Assembly: GCF_013407145.1 (NCBI RefSeq)
Contig: NZ_CP026993.1
Coordinates: 372,001 to 436,000, forward strand
DNA: 64,000 bases
Source of the DNA: Nitrosopumilus cobalaminigenes
GTDB lineage: Archaea > Thermoproteota > Nitrososphaeria > Nitrososphaerales > Nitrosopumilaceae
Direction: 5' to 3'
Below, piece by piece: positions 8,400-17,864 of this stretch. A program made the translations under genes and the position numbers. Numbering within the stretch: position 1 is the first letter of the stretch; the number at the start of each line of letters is the position of its first letter. The notes below the pieces were generated by a model that was not told the DNA's origin, searched no databases, and worked only from the letters and a program-made list of their open reading frames with translations.

Positions 8400-8840
8400 T
8401 TGCATTTGAATATTAATGAGGCAAATAGAATTTTTAGAAAATCTATCATAAAGGGTTTCTTTGAACCCCAGTTGGTAAATTTAGATTTTAAAAAATCATC
8501 TGTTAAACATCCTTCAATTAGTGATGATGGTCTTATGCAGTCTGATTTACTGCATGTATTTTTTGACATAGAGACTGGCTCTGACTATCCTGATGGTGAT
8601 GAGTGGTTTATTGTAGAATTAGTATTTCCTCATGATGTTAAACTTCCAGATTCTTTGAAAGGGACTGATTATTTTACAACCTTGTCAGTTGATGAGGGAA
8701 AAACATACTGGCATCATCGTGAGTTAATTCGCTACAAATATGGAAAGTCTAAAAAATTACTTGATGCATTAGGATTTCTAGAATCAAAATACAAAGAACT
8801 TCATGAATTACTAGAACCTTTACAAAAAGATCTCAAGTAA
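8400..8840 (+). CDS. hypothetical protein, 146 residues
   Basis: I do not recognise this mixed alpha/beta protein. It is acidic in the middle, and the C-terminal 40 residues look like an amphipathic helix (KYKELHELLEPLQKDLK). There is no ATG near the start: TTG at 8400 or TTG at 8406 are the candidates. Its 3' end overlaps the convergent gene at 8833 by 8 bp, a compact arrangement typical of this genome. Confidence 0.6.
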   Translation: MHLNINEANRIFRKSIIKGFFEPQLVNLDFKKSSVKHPSISDDGLMQSDLLHVFFDIETGSDYPDGDEWFIVELVFPHDVKLPDSLKGTDYFTTLSVDEGKTYWHHRELIRYKYGKSKKLLDALGFLESKYKELHELLEPLQKDLK

Positions 8841-9366
8841 TTTCATTCCATGAATCTCCACTGAACGTGTACTTTTTGTTTTCAGATGAAGCTGAATCTA
8901 GACGCCATCTGATTGATTCAGGATCAAATTTGTATATTATCTGTGAAATTTCAGCTGGGATTTTTTTAGGATCCATGTGATATGGTAATAATTCTAAAAC
9001 AAAATCAATCTTTTCTAATGCATTATCAAACCATTGCTTATCTTCTATATCTATAGTGAAGATAATTTTTGGATTTCCTGAAAAATTAATCACAATTTTT
9101 AATGCATTGCCACTTCCTCGTCTTCTTTTCATTTCCTTGAAAACTGCTTTGACTTTTTCCCATCGCTTAAAATCAAACCATTGGAAAAATGCTTCATTAA
9201 ATTGAAGTGGAATATCAATATCTAAGAAACTGACAAAATTCTCATCATCTGCTTCAATTTCATCCTGAACAATGGTAAAATGGGAATTTAAAAATCCATA
9301 AAGAACTTCAATCTCCCAAGGAGAAACTCCGTAATATCGTAGTGTGGTTTTCACATTTTCTGACAA
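8833..9366 (-). CDS. hypothetical protein, 177 residues
   Basis: This soluble-looking acidic protein has no motif I recognise. It contains a basic patch (KEMKRRRGSGN, near residues 77-87) followed by beta-rich sequence, and aromatic residues are frequent. The proposed start is TTG at 9366; the only nearby ATG on that strand is followed at once by a stop. It is convergent with and overlaps the gene at 8400. Confidence 0.55.
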   Translation of the reverse strand: MSENVKTTLRYYGVSPWEIEVLYGFLNSHFTIVQDEIEADDENFVSFLDIDIPLQFNEAFFQWFDFKRWEKVKAVFKEMKRRRGSGNALKIVINFSGNPKIIFTIDIEDKQWFDNALEKIDFVLELLPYHMDPKKIPAEISQIIYKFDPESIRWRLDSASSENKKYTFSGDSWNEIT

Positions 9367-9470
9367 TGATTTAAAATCCAGAAAATTGTAATTAAAGCTT
9401 CAAAACTAGTCAAACTAGTACAAATTCACCTTAAAATTAAAATTATATGGAATGAGATACAACTCTAGAC

Positions 9471-9797
9471 ATGAAGAAAGAATTTGTAGTAAAAAGCATA
9501 GATTCTGCACCTGATGGGGCACCATATGTTGTAATCTCATTATCATCCCTCAAGGATCTAAAAGAAGGAAATCAACCACAACAACCTCCTTTTGGAACTC
9601 CAAAAGTTATGGGATTTTCAAACATGAATGACATGATGAAAGATTTGAACAAGATGATGTCTGGAATGGGCGGAGCAGGTATGCAATCTGGAATTACTCA
9701 GCTAAAACTTGAAATGCACGAGTACAAAGAGATGGGTCTCTCAGTTGGAGATAAGGTCTTTTTAGAACTAAGTAAGGCTGAAACTTTGGGCGTTTAA
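9471..9797 (+). CDS. hypothetical protein with Met/Gly-rich central loop
   Basis: The 108-residue protein has a beta-rich start (EFVVKSIDSAPDGAPYVVISL), a central low-complexity segment rich in Met, Asn and Gly (about residues 44-72), and a beta-like end with GLSVGDKVFLEL. The two ends together resemble a small beta-barrel interrupted by a flexible insert. I cannot assign a family. It is convergent with the tail-anchored protein at 9800, 2 bp away. Confidence 0.6.
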   Translation: MKKEFVVKSIDSAPDGAPYVVISLSSLKDLKEGNQPQQPPFGTPKVMGFSNMNDMMKDLNKMMSGMGGAGMQSGITQLKLEMHEYKEMGLSVGDKVFLELSKAETLGV

Positions 9798-9799
9798 TC

Positions 9800-10354
9800 T
9801 TACCAGATTGTGTTGAAATATTTCCAACCATAAAATGCAGCAATAGTTCCAATTACAAACAACATTGGTTTCCATGCAAATACAGGAATGCTTGGAGTTG
9901 CAAGCTTTACTTTGTAATTATCTACAATTGCATGCACATTTTTCTTAATTTTATCGTGCCAGATGTTATAGTCTACTTGATATTTTTTCAAAATCTCTTC
10001 GACTTCGTATACTACTGGAGTTCTTTGTGAAAACAAATGTTGCAAATAATCCCTTGACACTTCTACTTCTGCATGAATTCCGATTAATCCTTTTTTCAAA
10101 TCAACCATTCTGACATGCATTTCCCATGGTTTTTTTAATTTAAGATTTAGACCACTTCCAATTTGATCTGGTTGTTTATGTTCAAGCTTTACTTTGGTAA
10201 ATCCTTCATCTGTGAAAATTTTAGTTAACTCTTCAAAACTTTTCTTAACTACAATATGGAGCTGCTCTACACCGTCTTTGCTATCTACATCAATTTTGTG
10301 TTTTATTCCATCAAAGAATGACACAGTTTTTGGATATGTAGTTAGATATTCCAT
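9800..10354 (-). CDS. tail-anchored hypothetical membrane protein
   Basis: The 184-residue protein has a long soluble N-terminal part and a single hydrophobic segment near the C-terminus (about residues 164-181, FAWKPMLFVIGTIAAFYGW), ending a few residues later. This is the layout of a tail-anchored protein with the soluble part in the cytoplasm. The soluble region has alternating beta and helix and resembles no enzyme I recognise. The start is ATG at 10354. Confidence 0.6.
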   Translation of the reverse strand: MEYLTTYPKTVSFFDGIKHKIDVDSKDGVEQLHIVVKKSFEELTKIFTDEGFTKVKLEHKQPDQIGSGLNLKLKKPWEMHVRMVDLKKGLIGIHAEVEVSRDYLQHLFSQRTPVVYEVEEILKKYQVDYNIWHDKIKKNVHAIVDNYKVKLATPSIPVFAWKPMLFVIGTIAAFYGWKYFNTIW

Positions 10355-10401
10355 ATTTTTTCCACTAGATGCCTCTATTTAAAGCAGAACAGAAATTTAG
10401 G

Positions 10402-11178
10402 CTAAATTTTTGGAGGATTTGACAACCCTCTGACATACACACATTGATCTGGGGAAATTGCCATTTCTGATGGTTTGATTTTTCTATCAGTTAGCTTTGC
10501 ACCTGAATTTTTAATTATTGCAAATGGTTTTGATTCTGCACCTTCTCCCATCTTGTGATTGGCTATTGTAGCAAGGTTGTCAACGACTGCTTGAAATGTT
10601 ACTTTTAGTGGATTTCCATCAAGATCTTTTTTTGCCCTCATATCTAAAACCGGTTCAATTCCTGCACAAGATATCGCTACACCTGAAGTTCCAATTCTTG
10701 CTGGCATCAATCTGCTATCGACTAAAATTATTCCTACATGAATGAAGAACTTTAAGAAAATTTTTCTCCGAATCTCTTCTGCAGTTTGATACGGGTTTGT
10801 TGGATAAAGTATTGCTCTACCTTTTTTTGCATTTGATTTATCAATTCCTGCATTTGGAGCCATGATATTATCTGAAGATGTGATTACAAATCCTCCAATG
10901 CCTCCAAATATCTTATCTGATTCTCTGATGATTATCTCTGCAATTTCTGATTTTAATTGAAATGATTTTGAAACTTCTAATCCTTCTTCTGATGGTTTGA
11001 TTTTCTCTAATTCTACTATTCTTCCTTGTGAATTTGATACATATTTTGTTGAAATTACTAAAACATCTTGATCTTCTAGGGTTGTGTTGTTTTTTTCCAA
11101 TGCTTCTAAGAGTGCCTTGAAAATATCAAATTCTCCTTCTTTTCTATCTGCTAATAATGGTAATACAGTTAATTGCAT
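10402..11178 (-). CDS. cofE: coenzyme F420-0:L-glutamate ligase
   Basis: The 258-residue protein matches CofE. Visible signatures are NAGIDKSN near residue 110, a YPTNPYQTAEEIRRKIF stretch, the DSRLMPARIGTSG segment near 155-167 and the DLDGNPLKVTFQAVVDNLA segment near 185-203. CofE adds gamma-linked glutamates to F420-0 using GTP and a divalent metal, in the cytoplasm. Length fits the family. It implies that the organism makes F420, consistent with a deazaflavin-dependent oxidoreductase-like gene at 51728. Confidence 0.9.
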   Translation of the reverse strand: MQLTVLPLLADRKEGEFDIFKALLEALEKNNTTLEDQDVLVISTKYVSNSQGRIVELEKIKPSEEGLEVSKSFQLKSEIAEIIIRESDKIFGGIGGFVITSSDNIMAPNAGIDKSNAKKGRAILYPTNPYQTAEEIRRKIFLKFFIHVGIILVDSRLMPARIGTSGVAISCAGIEPVLDMRAKKDLDGNPLKVTFQAVVDNLATIANHKMGEGAESKPFAIIKNSGAKLTDRKIKPSEMAISPDQCVYVRGLSNPPKI

Positions 11179-11360
11179 AATATTCTGAGTATTATCTACT
11201 GTAAAATATTTTGTTTATCTTTACACTATGATTCATTAGAACTGCTTATCAACCCCATAGAAATTTAGTAATCAAAAGATGATTCGTTTGCTGTTTGCAT
11301 TATTGTTAATTCCTGTCTTGATATGATATCTAGTGTAAATTTTTAAAAAATAAAAAGAGG

Positions 11361-11888
11361 TTATGGCGGAACCATGGGTCTTACAAGATTACCTACACCT
11401 GATTCTGTAAGAACATGGTATTCCCAAGTTCCCCATATCGACCAGTCGGGATTGTCTCTGTATCGAGGGTCTGTCTCATGTACTATCAGATAGTTGTAAT
11501 GACCATTGTCATCATATCCTTGACAATTGATGTGATTTTGTATCCAACCTGAATCCATGAAAGGATTGTTTTCAAAGTTTCCTCTGAAATTTACGACATA
11601 ATCGCAAACAGTTAGTGTATCTGAATCTAGTTCATCTACTGAACCAACAGAACCCAATATGCGTCCATCTCCAAGATCCCAATACCAATCCCCGAGATTA
11701 TCGTATGCATAAACTGAGGTATAGTGACCGTTTACAGTAACTCCTTTGTCTGGAATTCCGTTGTTATCCTTGTCATTTTTAGATTGTTTATCGTGACCTG
11801 GAACAACAGTTCCGGCATCTGCAGACATCATAAATCCTGAACTTGCAAGCATTATTGCAGCTAGAATTATTGCCATTGTTTTAGTCAT
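11361..11888 (-). CDS. secreted hypothetical protein with DxDxDG-like calcium loop
   Basis: The 175-residue protein has a Sec signal peptide (hydrophobic residues 5-20, cleavage probably after SADAG). It then has a Lys/Asp-rich segment with DKDNNGIPD, like a thrombospondin type-3/EF-hand calcium loop, and an aromatic, Asp-rich globular domain with two Cys (CDYV and NCQGY). It probably acts outside the membrane. No enzyme motif is seen. Confidence 0.65.
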   Translation of the reverse strand: MTKTMAIILAAIMLASSGFMMSADAGTVVPGHDKQSKNDKDNNGIPDKGVTVNGHYTSVYAYDNLGDWYWDLGDGRILGSVGSVDELDSDTLTVCDYVVNFRGNFENNPFMDSGWIQNHINCQGYDDNGHYNYLIVHETDPRYRDNPDWSIWGTWEYHVLTESGVGNLVRPMVPP

Positions 11889-12025
11889 TGGTATTATGAA
11901 TTGATGAAAATAATTAAAGATGATCTTGAAATTTGAAAATGTTACAGGTTTGCAAACTATATGTAAATCATTGATCTGAACAAATCATTCATGAACGTTA
12001 TAAACCGAACTTACCATTATACAAT

Positions 12026-12094
12026 ATGTCACAAAATGATGAATCATGGGAACAACTTTACGGATTGTCATGGACTATAATTGATGACGAATAA
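12026..12094 (+). CDS. 22-residue acidic micro-ORF
   Basis: This short ORF (MSQNDESWEQLYGLSWTIID, then DE) lies 18 bp upstream of the gene at 12113 and could be a leader peptide or a genuine micro-protein. Its composition (two Trp, acidic) is not typical of random AT-rich sequence, but evidence is thin. Confidence 0.3.
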   Translation: MSQNDESWEQLYGLSWTIIDDE

Positions 12095-12112
12095 TTTTAG
12101 AGGTTAGATACA

Positions 12113-12328
12113 ATGGAGCCAGAACAAATTGATGAAATTATTCAACACATCAATTCAAAGTATGATGAGAATGTGCCTCGTCTAGTCAAGATGCTGGTGC
12201 GAAAAAAGATTGGCAGTTTACAGTCATTTGATGTTGAATCTGTGCCTGAGTCATTACGAAACTGTACTGTTGAGGAACTAATTGGGATTGTAAAAGATGG
12301 GTTGGATTCTGGTAAATTAGAGCTTTAG
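12113..12328 (+). CDS. small helical hypothetical protein
   Basis: This 71-residue acidic protein is predicted by eye to be all-helical, with a basic centre (RLVKMLVRKKIGS). The ATG at 12113 is preceded by GAGGT at 12100-12104. I do not recognise a family. It stands apart from the dehydratase operon that follows (132 bp gap). Confidence 0.6.
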   Translation: MEPEQIDEIIQHINSKYDENVPRLVKMLVRKKIGSLQSFDVESVPESLRNCTVEELIGIVKDGLDSGKLEL

Positions 12329-12460
12329 TGTTTAACTTGAAAGATAAATCTCTATAAGAGAACTAATCGTGGTTTTGAGATAAAATCAAATATGTTTTTT
12401 TCATATCTGATAATTGGACATCTGAAAAGCTTTTAATCTGTAGAACAAGCTTTTTTCATT

Positions 12461-13729
12461 ATGAACATTACTGAGAAGATTCTTGCAAAAGGTGCTGGAA
12501 AGTCTTCAGTAGCACCTGATGATGTAGTCTTTGCAAAGGTTGACAAGGTAATGATGCATGATGTCTCAGGCCCAGGCGTGATTAAGGTATTTGACAAATT
12601 AAAGAAGCAAGGAATTTCAGTTGACAAATTATGGGATCCTACAAAAGTTTGGGTAGCTGAAGATCATTTTGTTCCATCGGCTGAAAAAGTATCTGCTGAA
12701 AATATTGTGAAATTAACAAACTTTACAAAAAATTATGGAATTGAAAAACACTTCAAGTATGGAATGGGACAATACGGAATCTGCCATACTATCTCTCATG
12801 AGGAAGCAATGGTAATGCCAGGTGATGTTTATGTTGGTGGAGATTCTCACACCAATACGACTGGAGCCTTGGGTGCTTTTGCTTGCGGTCTAGGACATAC
12901 TGATGTTGCATATGTTTTGCTTAATGGTGAGATTTGGTTCAAGGTTCCTGAAACTTTTCTCTTCAAGTTAAATGGAAAATTGCCTGAACACGTGATGGCC
13001 AAAGATCTTATTTTAAAAATTATTGGAGAGATTGGAACTGATGGCGGTGCATACCAAACAATGCAGTTTGGCGGAACCGGAGTTGATGAAATGTCAGTTG
13101 AAAGCAGATTAACCCTATGTAATATGACTACAGAAGCTGGAGCAAAGAATGGAATAGTTGAACCTGATCAAAAGGTAGTTGATTATCTTACTCAGAGAGG
13201 TGCAACAAATTTCAATTTGATCAAAGGCGACGATGATGCTGAATATGCCAAAGTTTTCGAGTTTGAAAGTTCTGAGATGGAGCCAACAATTGCAAAACCA
13301 TTTTCTCCAGAAAATACTTGTATTGTTAGAGAAGCCCCTTCAGTTGAACTGGACAAATCCTACATTGGTTCATGTACTGGAGCAAAATACGAAGATTTGG
13401 AAGCTGCAGCAAAAATTCTCAAAGGAAGAAAAGTAAAGATTAGAACTGAGATTTTACCTGCTGCAATTTCGATTTATCAGAGAGCAATGGAGAATGGATT
13501 GTTGAAAATATTCTTAGATGCCGGTGTTACTGTTGGGCCTCCTACTTGTGGTGCCTGCTGTGGAGCACATATGGGCGTCTTGGCAAAAGACGAAATCTGC
13601 ATTAGTACTACAAACAGGAATTTCCCAGGCAGAATGGGCCATGTAGAGTCACAAACCTATCTTTCATCTCCATTGGTAGCAGCAGCATCTGCTGTAACTG
13701 GAAAAATAACTGACCCGAGGGATTTGTAA
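12461..13729 (+). CDS. 3-isopropylmalate dehydratase/homoaconitase large subunit, archaeal type
   Basis: The 422-residue protein belongs to the aconitase family. Cluster ligands appear as IGSCTGAKYEDL and PTCGACCGAHMG; the substrate-side motif GDSHTNTTGALGAF is near residue 124. At about 420 residues it is the shorter archaeal/HacA-type large subunit. It should hold a [4Fe-4S] cluster and isomerise a 2-hydroxy-dicarboxylate. Isopropylmalate (leucine), homocitrate (LysW-type lysine pathway) and citramalate (isoleucine) are all possible. Its stop overlaps the start of the small subunit (TAATG). Confidence 0.85.
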   Translation: MNITEKILAKGAGKSSVAPDDVVFAKVDKVMMHDVSGPGVIKVFDKLKKQGISVDKLWDPTKVWVAEDHFVPSAEKVSAENIVKLTNFTKNYGIEKHFKYGMGQYGICHTISHEEAMVMPGDVYVGGDSHTNTTGALGAFACGLGHTDVAYVLLNGEIWFKVPETFLFKLNGKLPEHVMAKDLILKIIGEIGTDGGAYQTMQFGGTGVDEMSVESRLTLCNMTTEAGAKNGIVEPDQKVVDYLTQRGATNFNLIKGDDDAEYAKVFEFESSEMEPTIAKPFSPENTCIVREAPSVELDKSYIGSCTGAKYEDLEAAAKILKGRKVKIRTEILPAAISIYQRAMENGLLKIFLDAGVTVGPPTCGACCGAHMGVLAKDEICISTTNRNFPGRMGHVESQTYLSSPLVAAASAVTGKITDPRDL

Positions 13730-14220
13730 TGAAAGGTAACGTCATAAAATATGCTCAAGACAATGTTGACACTGATGTAATTATTCCAGGTCAATATCTC
13801 AAAGTCCATGATTATGCAGAACTTGCAACACATGCAATGGAAGGATTGGATCCTGATTTTCATTCTAAAGTCAAAGAAGGTGATTTTATTTTGTCAGGTA
13901 AAAATTTTGGCTGTGGCTCATCTCGTGAACATGCCCCTATTGCATTATCTCACTCTGGAGTAAAGGCCGTACTTGCATTGTCTTTTGCAAGAATCTTTTA
14001 TCGCAATTCAGTTGATGGCGCATTTTTGTTACCTATTGAAATTGAACAGGATGCATATGATGGTATTTCTGAAGGTGATGAAATAGACATTGATGTCTCT
14101 GCAAATGAAATTAAAAATATTACAAAAAACCAAACCTACAAAATGAAACCATTTTCAGAAATTATTGGAAAAATAATTGCAGCTGGTGGTTTGTTCAAGT
14201 ATAAACCAGACCAGGATTGA
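13729..14220 (+). CDS. 3-isopropylmalate dehydratase/homoaconitase small subunit, archaeal type
   Basis: The 163-residue swivel-domain subunit carries [13 protein letters not shown] near its start and the [13 protein letters not shown] substrate-binding loop near residues 62-74. Size and motifs match archaeal LeuD/HacB proteins. It is translationally coupled to the large subunit upstream by a 1-bp overlap and is followed after 1 bp by a second, bacterial-type pair, suggesting one four-gene transcript. Confidence 0.87.
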   Translation: MKGNVIKYAQDNVDTDVIIPGQYLKVHDYAELATHAMEGLDPDFHSKVKEGDFILSGKNFGCGSSREHAPIALSHSGVKAVLALSFARIFYRNSVDGAFLLPIEIEQDAYDGISEGDEIDIDVSANEIKNITKNQTYKMKPFSEIIGKIIAAGGLFKYKPDQD

Positions 14221-14221
14221 A

Positions 14222-15637
14222 ATGGGAAAAACGCTTTTTGAAAAAATTTGGGAATCTCACGTTGTTGTTGAAAAACAAAATGATCCTTCACTAATCTACA
14301 TAGACAGACATCTTGTTCATGAGGTGACTTCTCCACAAGCTTTTGATGGATTGCGAATGAATAACAGAAAAGTTAGAAGACCTGATCTTACTATTGCTAC
14401 AATGGACCATAATGTTCCAACTACTGACCGTTCACTTCCCATATTGGACCAAACCTCTTCAGTCCAAATCCAAACTTTGGAAAAAAACTGTAAAGATTTT
14501 GGAATTAAATTATTTGATGTCAATAGCCCAAATCAGGGAATTGTGCATGTCATTGGCCCTCAATTAGGAATCACATTACCTGGGACTACAATTGTTTGTG
14601 GGGATAGTCATACATCTACTCATGGTGCGTTTGGAGCACTAGCTTTAGGAATAGGTACTAGTGATGTTGAACATGTTTTGGCCTCTCAGACTATGTGGCT
14701 AGAAAAACCAACTCCTTTTGAAATTAGAGTTGAAGGTAAGCGAAAAAACCCACATGCTGTGACTGCCAAAGATATCGTACTCTCAATTATCAAAAATATT
14801 GGTACTGGTGGTGGAACAGGAACAGTAATTGAGTACCGTGGTGAGGGAATAACTGATCTTTCAATGGAGCAAAGAATGACAATATGCAACATGTCAATTG
14901 AGGCAGGGGCTAGAGCAGGTTTGATTGCACCTGATGAAAAAACATATGATTATCTAAGAGACAGGGAGTATACTCCAAAAAATTATGAAACCTTGGTTGA
15001 CACTTGGAGAGACAATTTAAAAACAGATGGCGATGCAAAATTTGAAAAACAATTCACACTACACATTGATGATATTGCTCCTCAAGTAAGTTGGGGAACT
15101 AATCCTGGAATGACTTGTGATGTTACTGAACTAATTCCATCACCTGATGAATTCTCAAAAGGTGATCCTAATCAAAAGAAGGGGGCTGAAAAAGCACTTG
15201 ATTACATGGATTTGAAACCTGGAACTTCAATTGAGGATATCAAAATCGATAGAGTATTCATTGGCTCTTGTACTAATGCTAGACTAGAAGATCTTATTGA
15301 GGCATCCAAAGTAATCAAAGGACAAAAGATATCTCCAAATGTTCATGCCATGGTTGTCCCAGGATCTCAAATGGTCAAAAAACAAGCTGAAGAAATGGGA
15401 TTGGATAAAATTTTCATTGATGCAAACTTTGAGTGGAGAGAAGCTGGTTGTAGTATGTGTCTTGGAATGAACCCTGATATTTTATCTCCCGGTGAACGAT
15501 GTGCAAGTACTTCAAATAGGAATTTTGAAGGCAGACAAGGAACTGGTGGTAGAACTCATTTGGTTAGCCCTGTAATGGCAGCTGCTGCTGCTATTGAAGG
15601 TCATTTTGTAGATGTTAGGAAAATGGATTTGAATTAA
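14222..15637 (+). CDS. leuC: 3-isopropylmalate dehydratase large subunit, bacterial type
   Basis: The 471-residue protein is a full-length bacterial-type LeuC. It shows [20 protein letters not shown] near residue 130, [12 protein letters not shown] near 347 and [11 protein letters not shown] near 416, which supply the [4Fe-4S] cluster Cys and substrate contacts. It catalyses isomerisation of 2- and 3-isopropylmalate in leucine synthesis together with LeuD. I choose ATG at 14222, one base after the previous stop. Upstream in-frame codons overlap the previous gene and lack homology. Confidence 0.9.
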   Translation: MGKTLFEKIWESHVVVEKQNDPSLIYIDRHLVHEVTSPQAFDGLRMNNRKVRRPDLTIATMDHNVPTTDRSLPILDQTSSVQIQTLEKNCKDFGIKLFDVNSPNQGIVHVIGPQLGITLPGTTIVCGDSHTSTHGAFGALALGIGTSDVEHVLASQTMWLEKPTPFEIRVEGKRKNPHAVTAKDIVLSIIKNIGTGGGTGTVIEYRGEGITDLSMEQRMTICNMSIEAGARAGLIAPDEKTYDYLRDREYTPKNYETLVDTWRDNLKTDGDAKFEKQFTLHIDDIAPQVSWGTNPGMTCDVTELIPSPDEFSKGDPNQKKGAEKALDYMDLKPGTSIEDIKIDRVFIGSCTNARLEDLIEASKVIKGQKISPNVHAMVVPGSQMVKKQAEEMGLDKIFIDANFEWREAGCSMCLGMNPDILSPGERCASTSNRNFEGRQGTGGRTHLVSPVMAAAAAIEGHFVDVRKMDLN

Positions 15638-15638
15638 A

Positions 15639-16223
15639 ATGGAATGTTTTAAAAAAATCTCAAGCATTGTAACTCCACTTGACAAGGTAAATGTAGACAC
15701 TGATCAAATTGTCCCTAAACAATTCCTAAAATTAGTTCAAAAATCTGGATTTGGAAAATTCCTATTTTTTAATTGGAGATTTGATGAGAATGAAAACAAA
15801 AAACCCGATTTTGTTCTAAATGACTCTAAATACGAAAATTCCAATATTCTCGTAGCTGGAGATAATTTTGGTTGTGGTTCTAGTCGTGAACATGCCGTTT
15901 GGGCCCTTCTTGACTATGGCTTTTCAGTAATTATTGCTCCTTCATTTGCAGATATCTTCTTTAGTAATTGCTTCAAGAATGGAATTTTACCTATCACTTT
16001 GAATCAAAAAACGGTAGAAAAACTGCAACAAGAAACTGGTGTTGTTGAAGTTGATTTGGAAAACCAAACCATCACTACTCCATCTGAGAAAATATCTTTT
16101 GAAATTGACGCTTACAAGAAAAAAATTCTTTTAGAGGGATTAGATGATATTGCTCAAACTTTTCAGTATGAAGAAAAAATCTCTGCCTTTGAAAAAGAAT
16201 CTAAAATCCCATCTGTTTTATAA
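15639..16223 (+). CDS. leuD: 3-isopropylmalate dehydratase small subunit, bacterial type
   Basis: The 194-residue LeuD has the expected NVDTDQIVPKQFLK near the start and [17 protein letters not shown] near residue 79. It is longer than the 163-residue archaeal-type paralogue at 13729 and carries the extra C-terminal region of bacterial LeuD. It starts 1 bp after leuC. Its 3' end overlaps the convergent nucleotidyltransferase gene by 23 bp. Confidence 0.9.
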   Translation: MECFKKISSIVTPLDKVNVDTDQIVPKQFLKLVQKSGFGKFLFFNWRFDENENKKPDFVLNDSKYENSNILVAGDNFGCGSSREHAVWALLDYGFSVIIAPSFADIFFSNCFKNGILPITLNQKTVEKLQQETGVVEVDLENQTITTPSEKISFEIDAYKKKILLEGLDDIAQTFQYEEKISAFEKESKIPSVL

Positions 16224-16920
16224 TCTTCTTTACTGTTTTTTCGTTTCTTTCTAAAACCATTGGAGATTCTGCATCCATCCATTCTTTTTCACCAATATCA
16301 AAAGCACTAATTTTTCCTTCTTTTGATAGTTGTTGTAAAATATCATAAGATAGATTGATCTCTTTTTGTTTTTGTTTTGATTTGATTCTTTTAATGATGT
16401 CTTGTCCTAACATGTAGATTCCAAGACATTCAGATAACTGTAGTTTCATTACTGGTTTTTCTTTGAATTCTGTAATTATCCCATTTTCAACTGTTGCAAA
16501 TCCTGTTTCTTCTTTTCTTTTTGTTCTTGTAGCAATACATGCTGAACTCTTTTTTTCTTTGAAAAATTCTCTCATTTTTTTAAGGTCTATGGCACACAAG
16601 TTATCTACAAACCACAAAACAAACTCTGATTCATTTTTGAGTTTATCTGCAATGTGCAACAAGTCTCCACCTGTCCCACTTTGAGAATCCTGAACAAATG
16701 TAATCTTTTTTTGATTTCCATAATAATTTTTGATTTGACCTCCCAGTCCCTCAAAATCTGAAATAATAATTACTTCATTTACAAAACTAAATGATTTTAG
16801 ATATTTTACAACATAATCTATCAACGGCTTTCCATTGATAGGAGTCATTGCTTTTGGAAAATATTCTGTATATGGTTTGCCTCTTGTTCCCTTGCCGCCT
16901 GCAAGAATTACAGCCTTCAC
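16201..16920 (-). CDS. sugar-phosphate nucleotidyltransferase family protein
   Basis: The 239-residue protein opens with the nucleotide-binding signature KAVILAGGKGTRGKPYTEYF, followed by PKAMTPINGKPLIDY, as in glucose-1-phosphate thymidylyl/uridylyl-transferases. VDN near residue 115 corresponds to the metal-binding Asp site. There is no C-terminal left-handed beta-helix, so it is the short form. It should activate a sugar-1-phosphate with an NTP; the sugar is unknown. Start is GTG at 16920. It lies just downstream of the ribosomal protein genes on the same strand (3 bp). Confidence 0.8.
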   Translation of the reverse strand: MKAVILAGGKGTRGKPYTEYFPKAMTPINGKPLIDYVVKYLKSFSFVNEVIIISDFEGLGGQIKNYYGNQKKITFVQDSQSGTGGDLLHIADKLKNESEFVLWFVDNLCAIDLKKMREFFKEKKSSACIATRTKRKEETGFATVENGIITEFKEKPVMKLQLSECLGIYMLGQDIIKRIKSKQKQKEINLSYDILQQLSKEGKISAFDIGEKEWMDAESPMVLERNEKTVKKIIKQMGF

Positions 16921-16923
16921 AGC

Positions 16924-17373
16924 CTAACGGTATGATTTCTGCTTTCTTCTTCTTGCACCAGGTCCGCCAAACTTCTTTGGTTCTTTTCTTCTGGCATCTC
17001 CACTGACTAGGTATTTATCAAAATCAGTGATTCTTTTTCTAAGGTCTTCTCTAGTTGATTTTGGGAAAGGATGATCTTTTGGCTCTTTCTTGGATTTAGT
17101 CCATCCAGTAAGTGCTCTTGAAATTCCAGTTGCTATGGCACTGGCTTGACCCATAAAACCTCCACCTCTTACTCTTACAGAAATATCGATTTTATCCCTC
17201 AAATCTCCAGTAATTTCTAAAGGTGCTAAAATAACTTCACGGGCAGTTTCCTGTGGAATCATTTCTACTGGGACGTTGTTAATTCTAATTTTTCCTTTAC
17301 CTTTGGTAATGTAAACATGGGCACTAGCTGTTTTTCTTGTTGCAAAATAGATTTCAGTTTTTGGAGTTGTCAT
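16924..17373 (-). CDS. rps9: ribosomal protein uS9
   Basis: The 149-residue protein is archaeal uS9, shown by ATRKTASAHVYITKGKGKIR near the start, RVRGGGFMGQASAIATGISRAL in the middle, and the basic C-terminal tail ending GGPGARRRKQKSYR, which reaches the P-site tRNA in the ribosome. Its ATG overlaps the uL13 stop codon by 2 bp. The order eL18-uL13-uS9 after Rpo3 is the common archaeal arrangement. Confidence 0.95.
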   Translation of the reverse strand: MTTPKTEIYFATRKTASAHVYITKGKGKIRINNVPVEMIPQETAREVILAPLEITGDLRDKIDISVRVRGGGFMGQASAIATGISRALTGWTKSKKEPKDHPFPKSTREDLRKRITDFDKYLVSGDARRKEPKKFGGPGARRRKQKSYR

Positions 17374-17864
17374 TCAGTCCACCCAATTACCCTACATAAT
17401 TCTCCTAGTGCTGTATAGTTTGATGGAGTTTTTCTAATCAATGCTTTTTCAAATTGAATTTTTTCAAGTGATTTAATTTCTTGAGGTGAACCAATGTATG
17501 TTCTTAGTCTTTGGAATGCTTCTTTTCCTGATGGCTTTCTATCAAAAGGAAGCATTTGACGAATCATCTTTGCCATTACAGTATCTGGTCTTCTGTAGTG
17601 TTTTGGTCCGTGTTTGTAATTGATAATACTGTTAATCTCTAAAAATTCTCTATACTCTTGAATTTGGTTGCTTCTTGCACCGCTCATCATAATTTTTTCA
17701 CAGTTAACTACTGATACTCTGTTTCCTTGTATCAATAATTTTGCAACATTGGATGCTAGTCTACCTGCAATATGGTTAGTTGCATCTACTACAATTGGTC
17801 TGTCAGTTCTTACAACTGTTTCTTGTTTTGCTCCCTTTGGTTTGTTGATTCTTCCGTTAGCCAA
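17370..17864 (-). CDS. rpl13: ribosomal protein uL13
   Basis: The 164-residue protein matches archaeal uL13: VVDATNHIAGRLASNVAKLL near residue 25 and the later HGPKHYRRPDTVMAKMIRQM. It starts with TTG at 17864 and overlaps the eL18 gene by 8 bp, indicating coupled translation. A leading segment of about 20 basic residues precedes the conserved fold. Confidence 0.95.
   Translation of the reverse strand: MANGRINKPKGAKQETVVRTDRPIVVDATNHIAGRLASNVAKLLIQGNRVSVVNCEKIMMSGARSNQIQEYREFLEINSIINYKHGPKHYRRPDTVMAKMIRQMLPFDRKPSGKEAFQRLRTYIGSPQEIKSLEKIQFEKALIRKTPSNYTALGELCRVIGWTE

Noticed and set aside
11279-11326. 15-codon ORF encoding a hydrophobic peptide (MIRLLFALLLIPVLI), like a signal peptide without a mature protein.
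   Set aside because: Too short and unsupported; a decayed signal peptide or chance are both possible.
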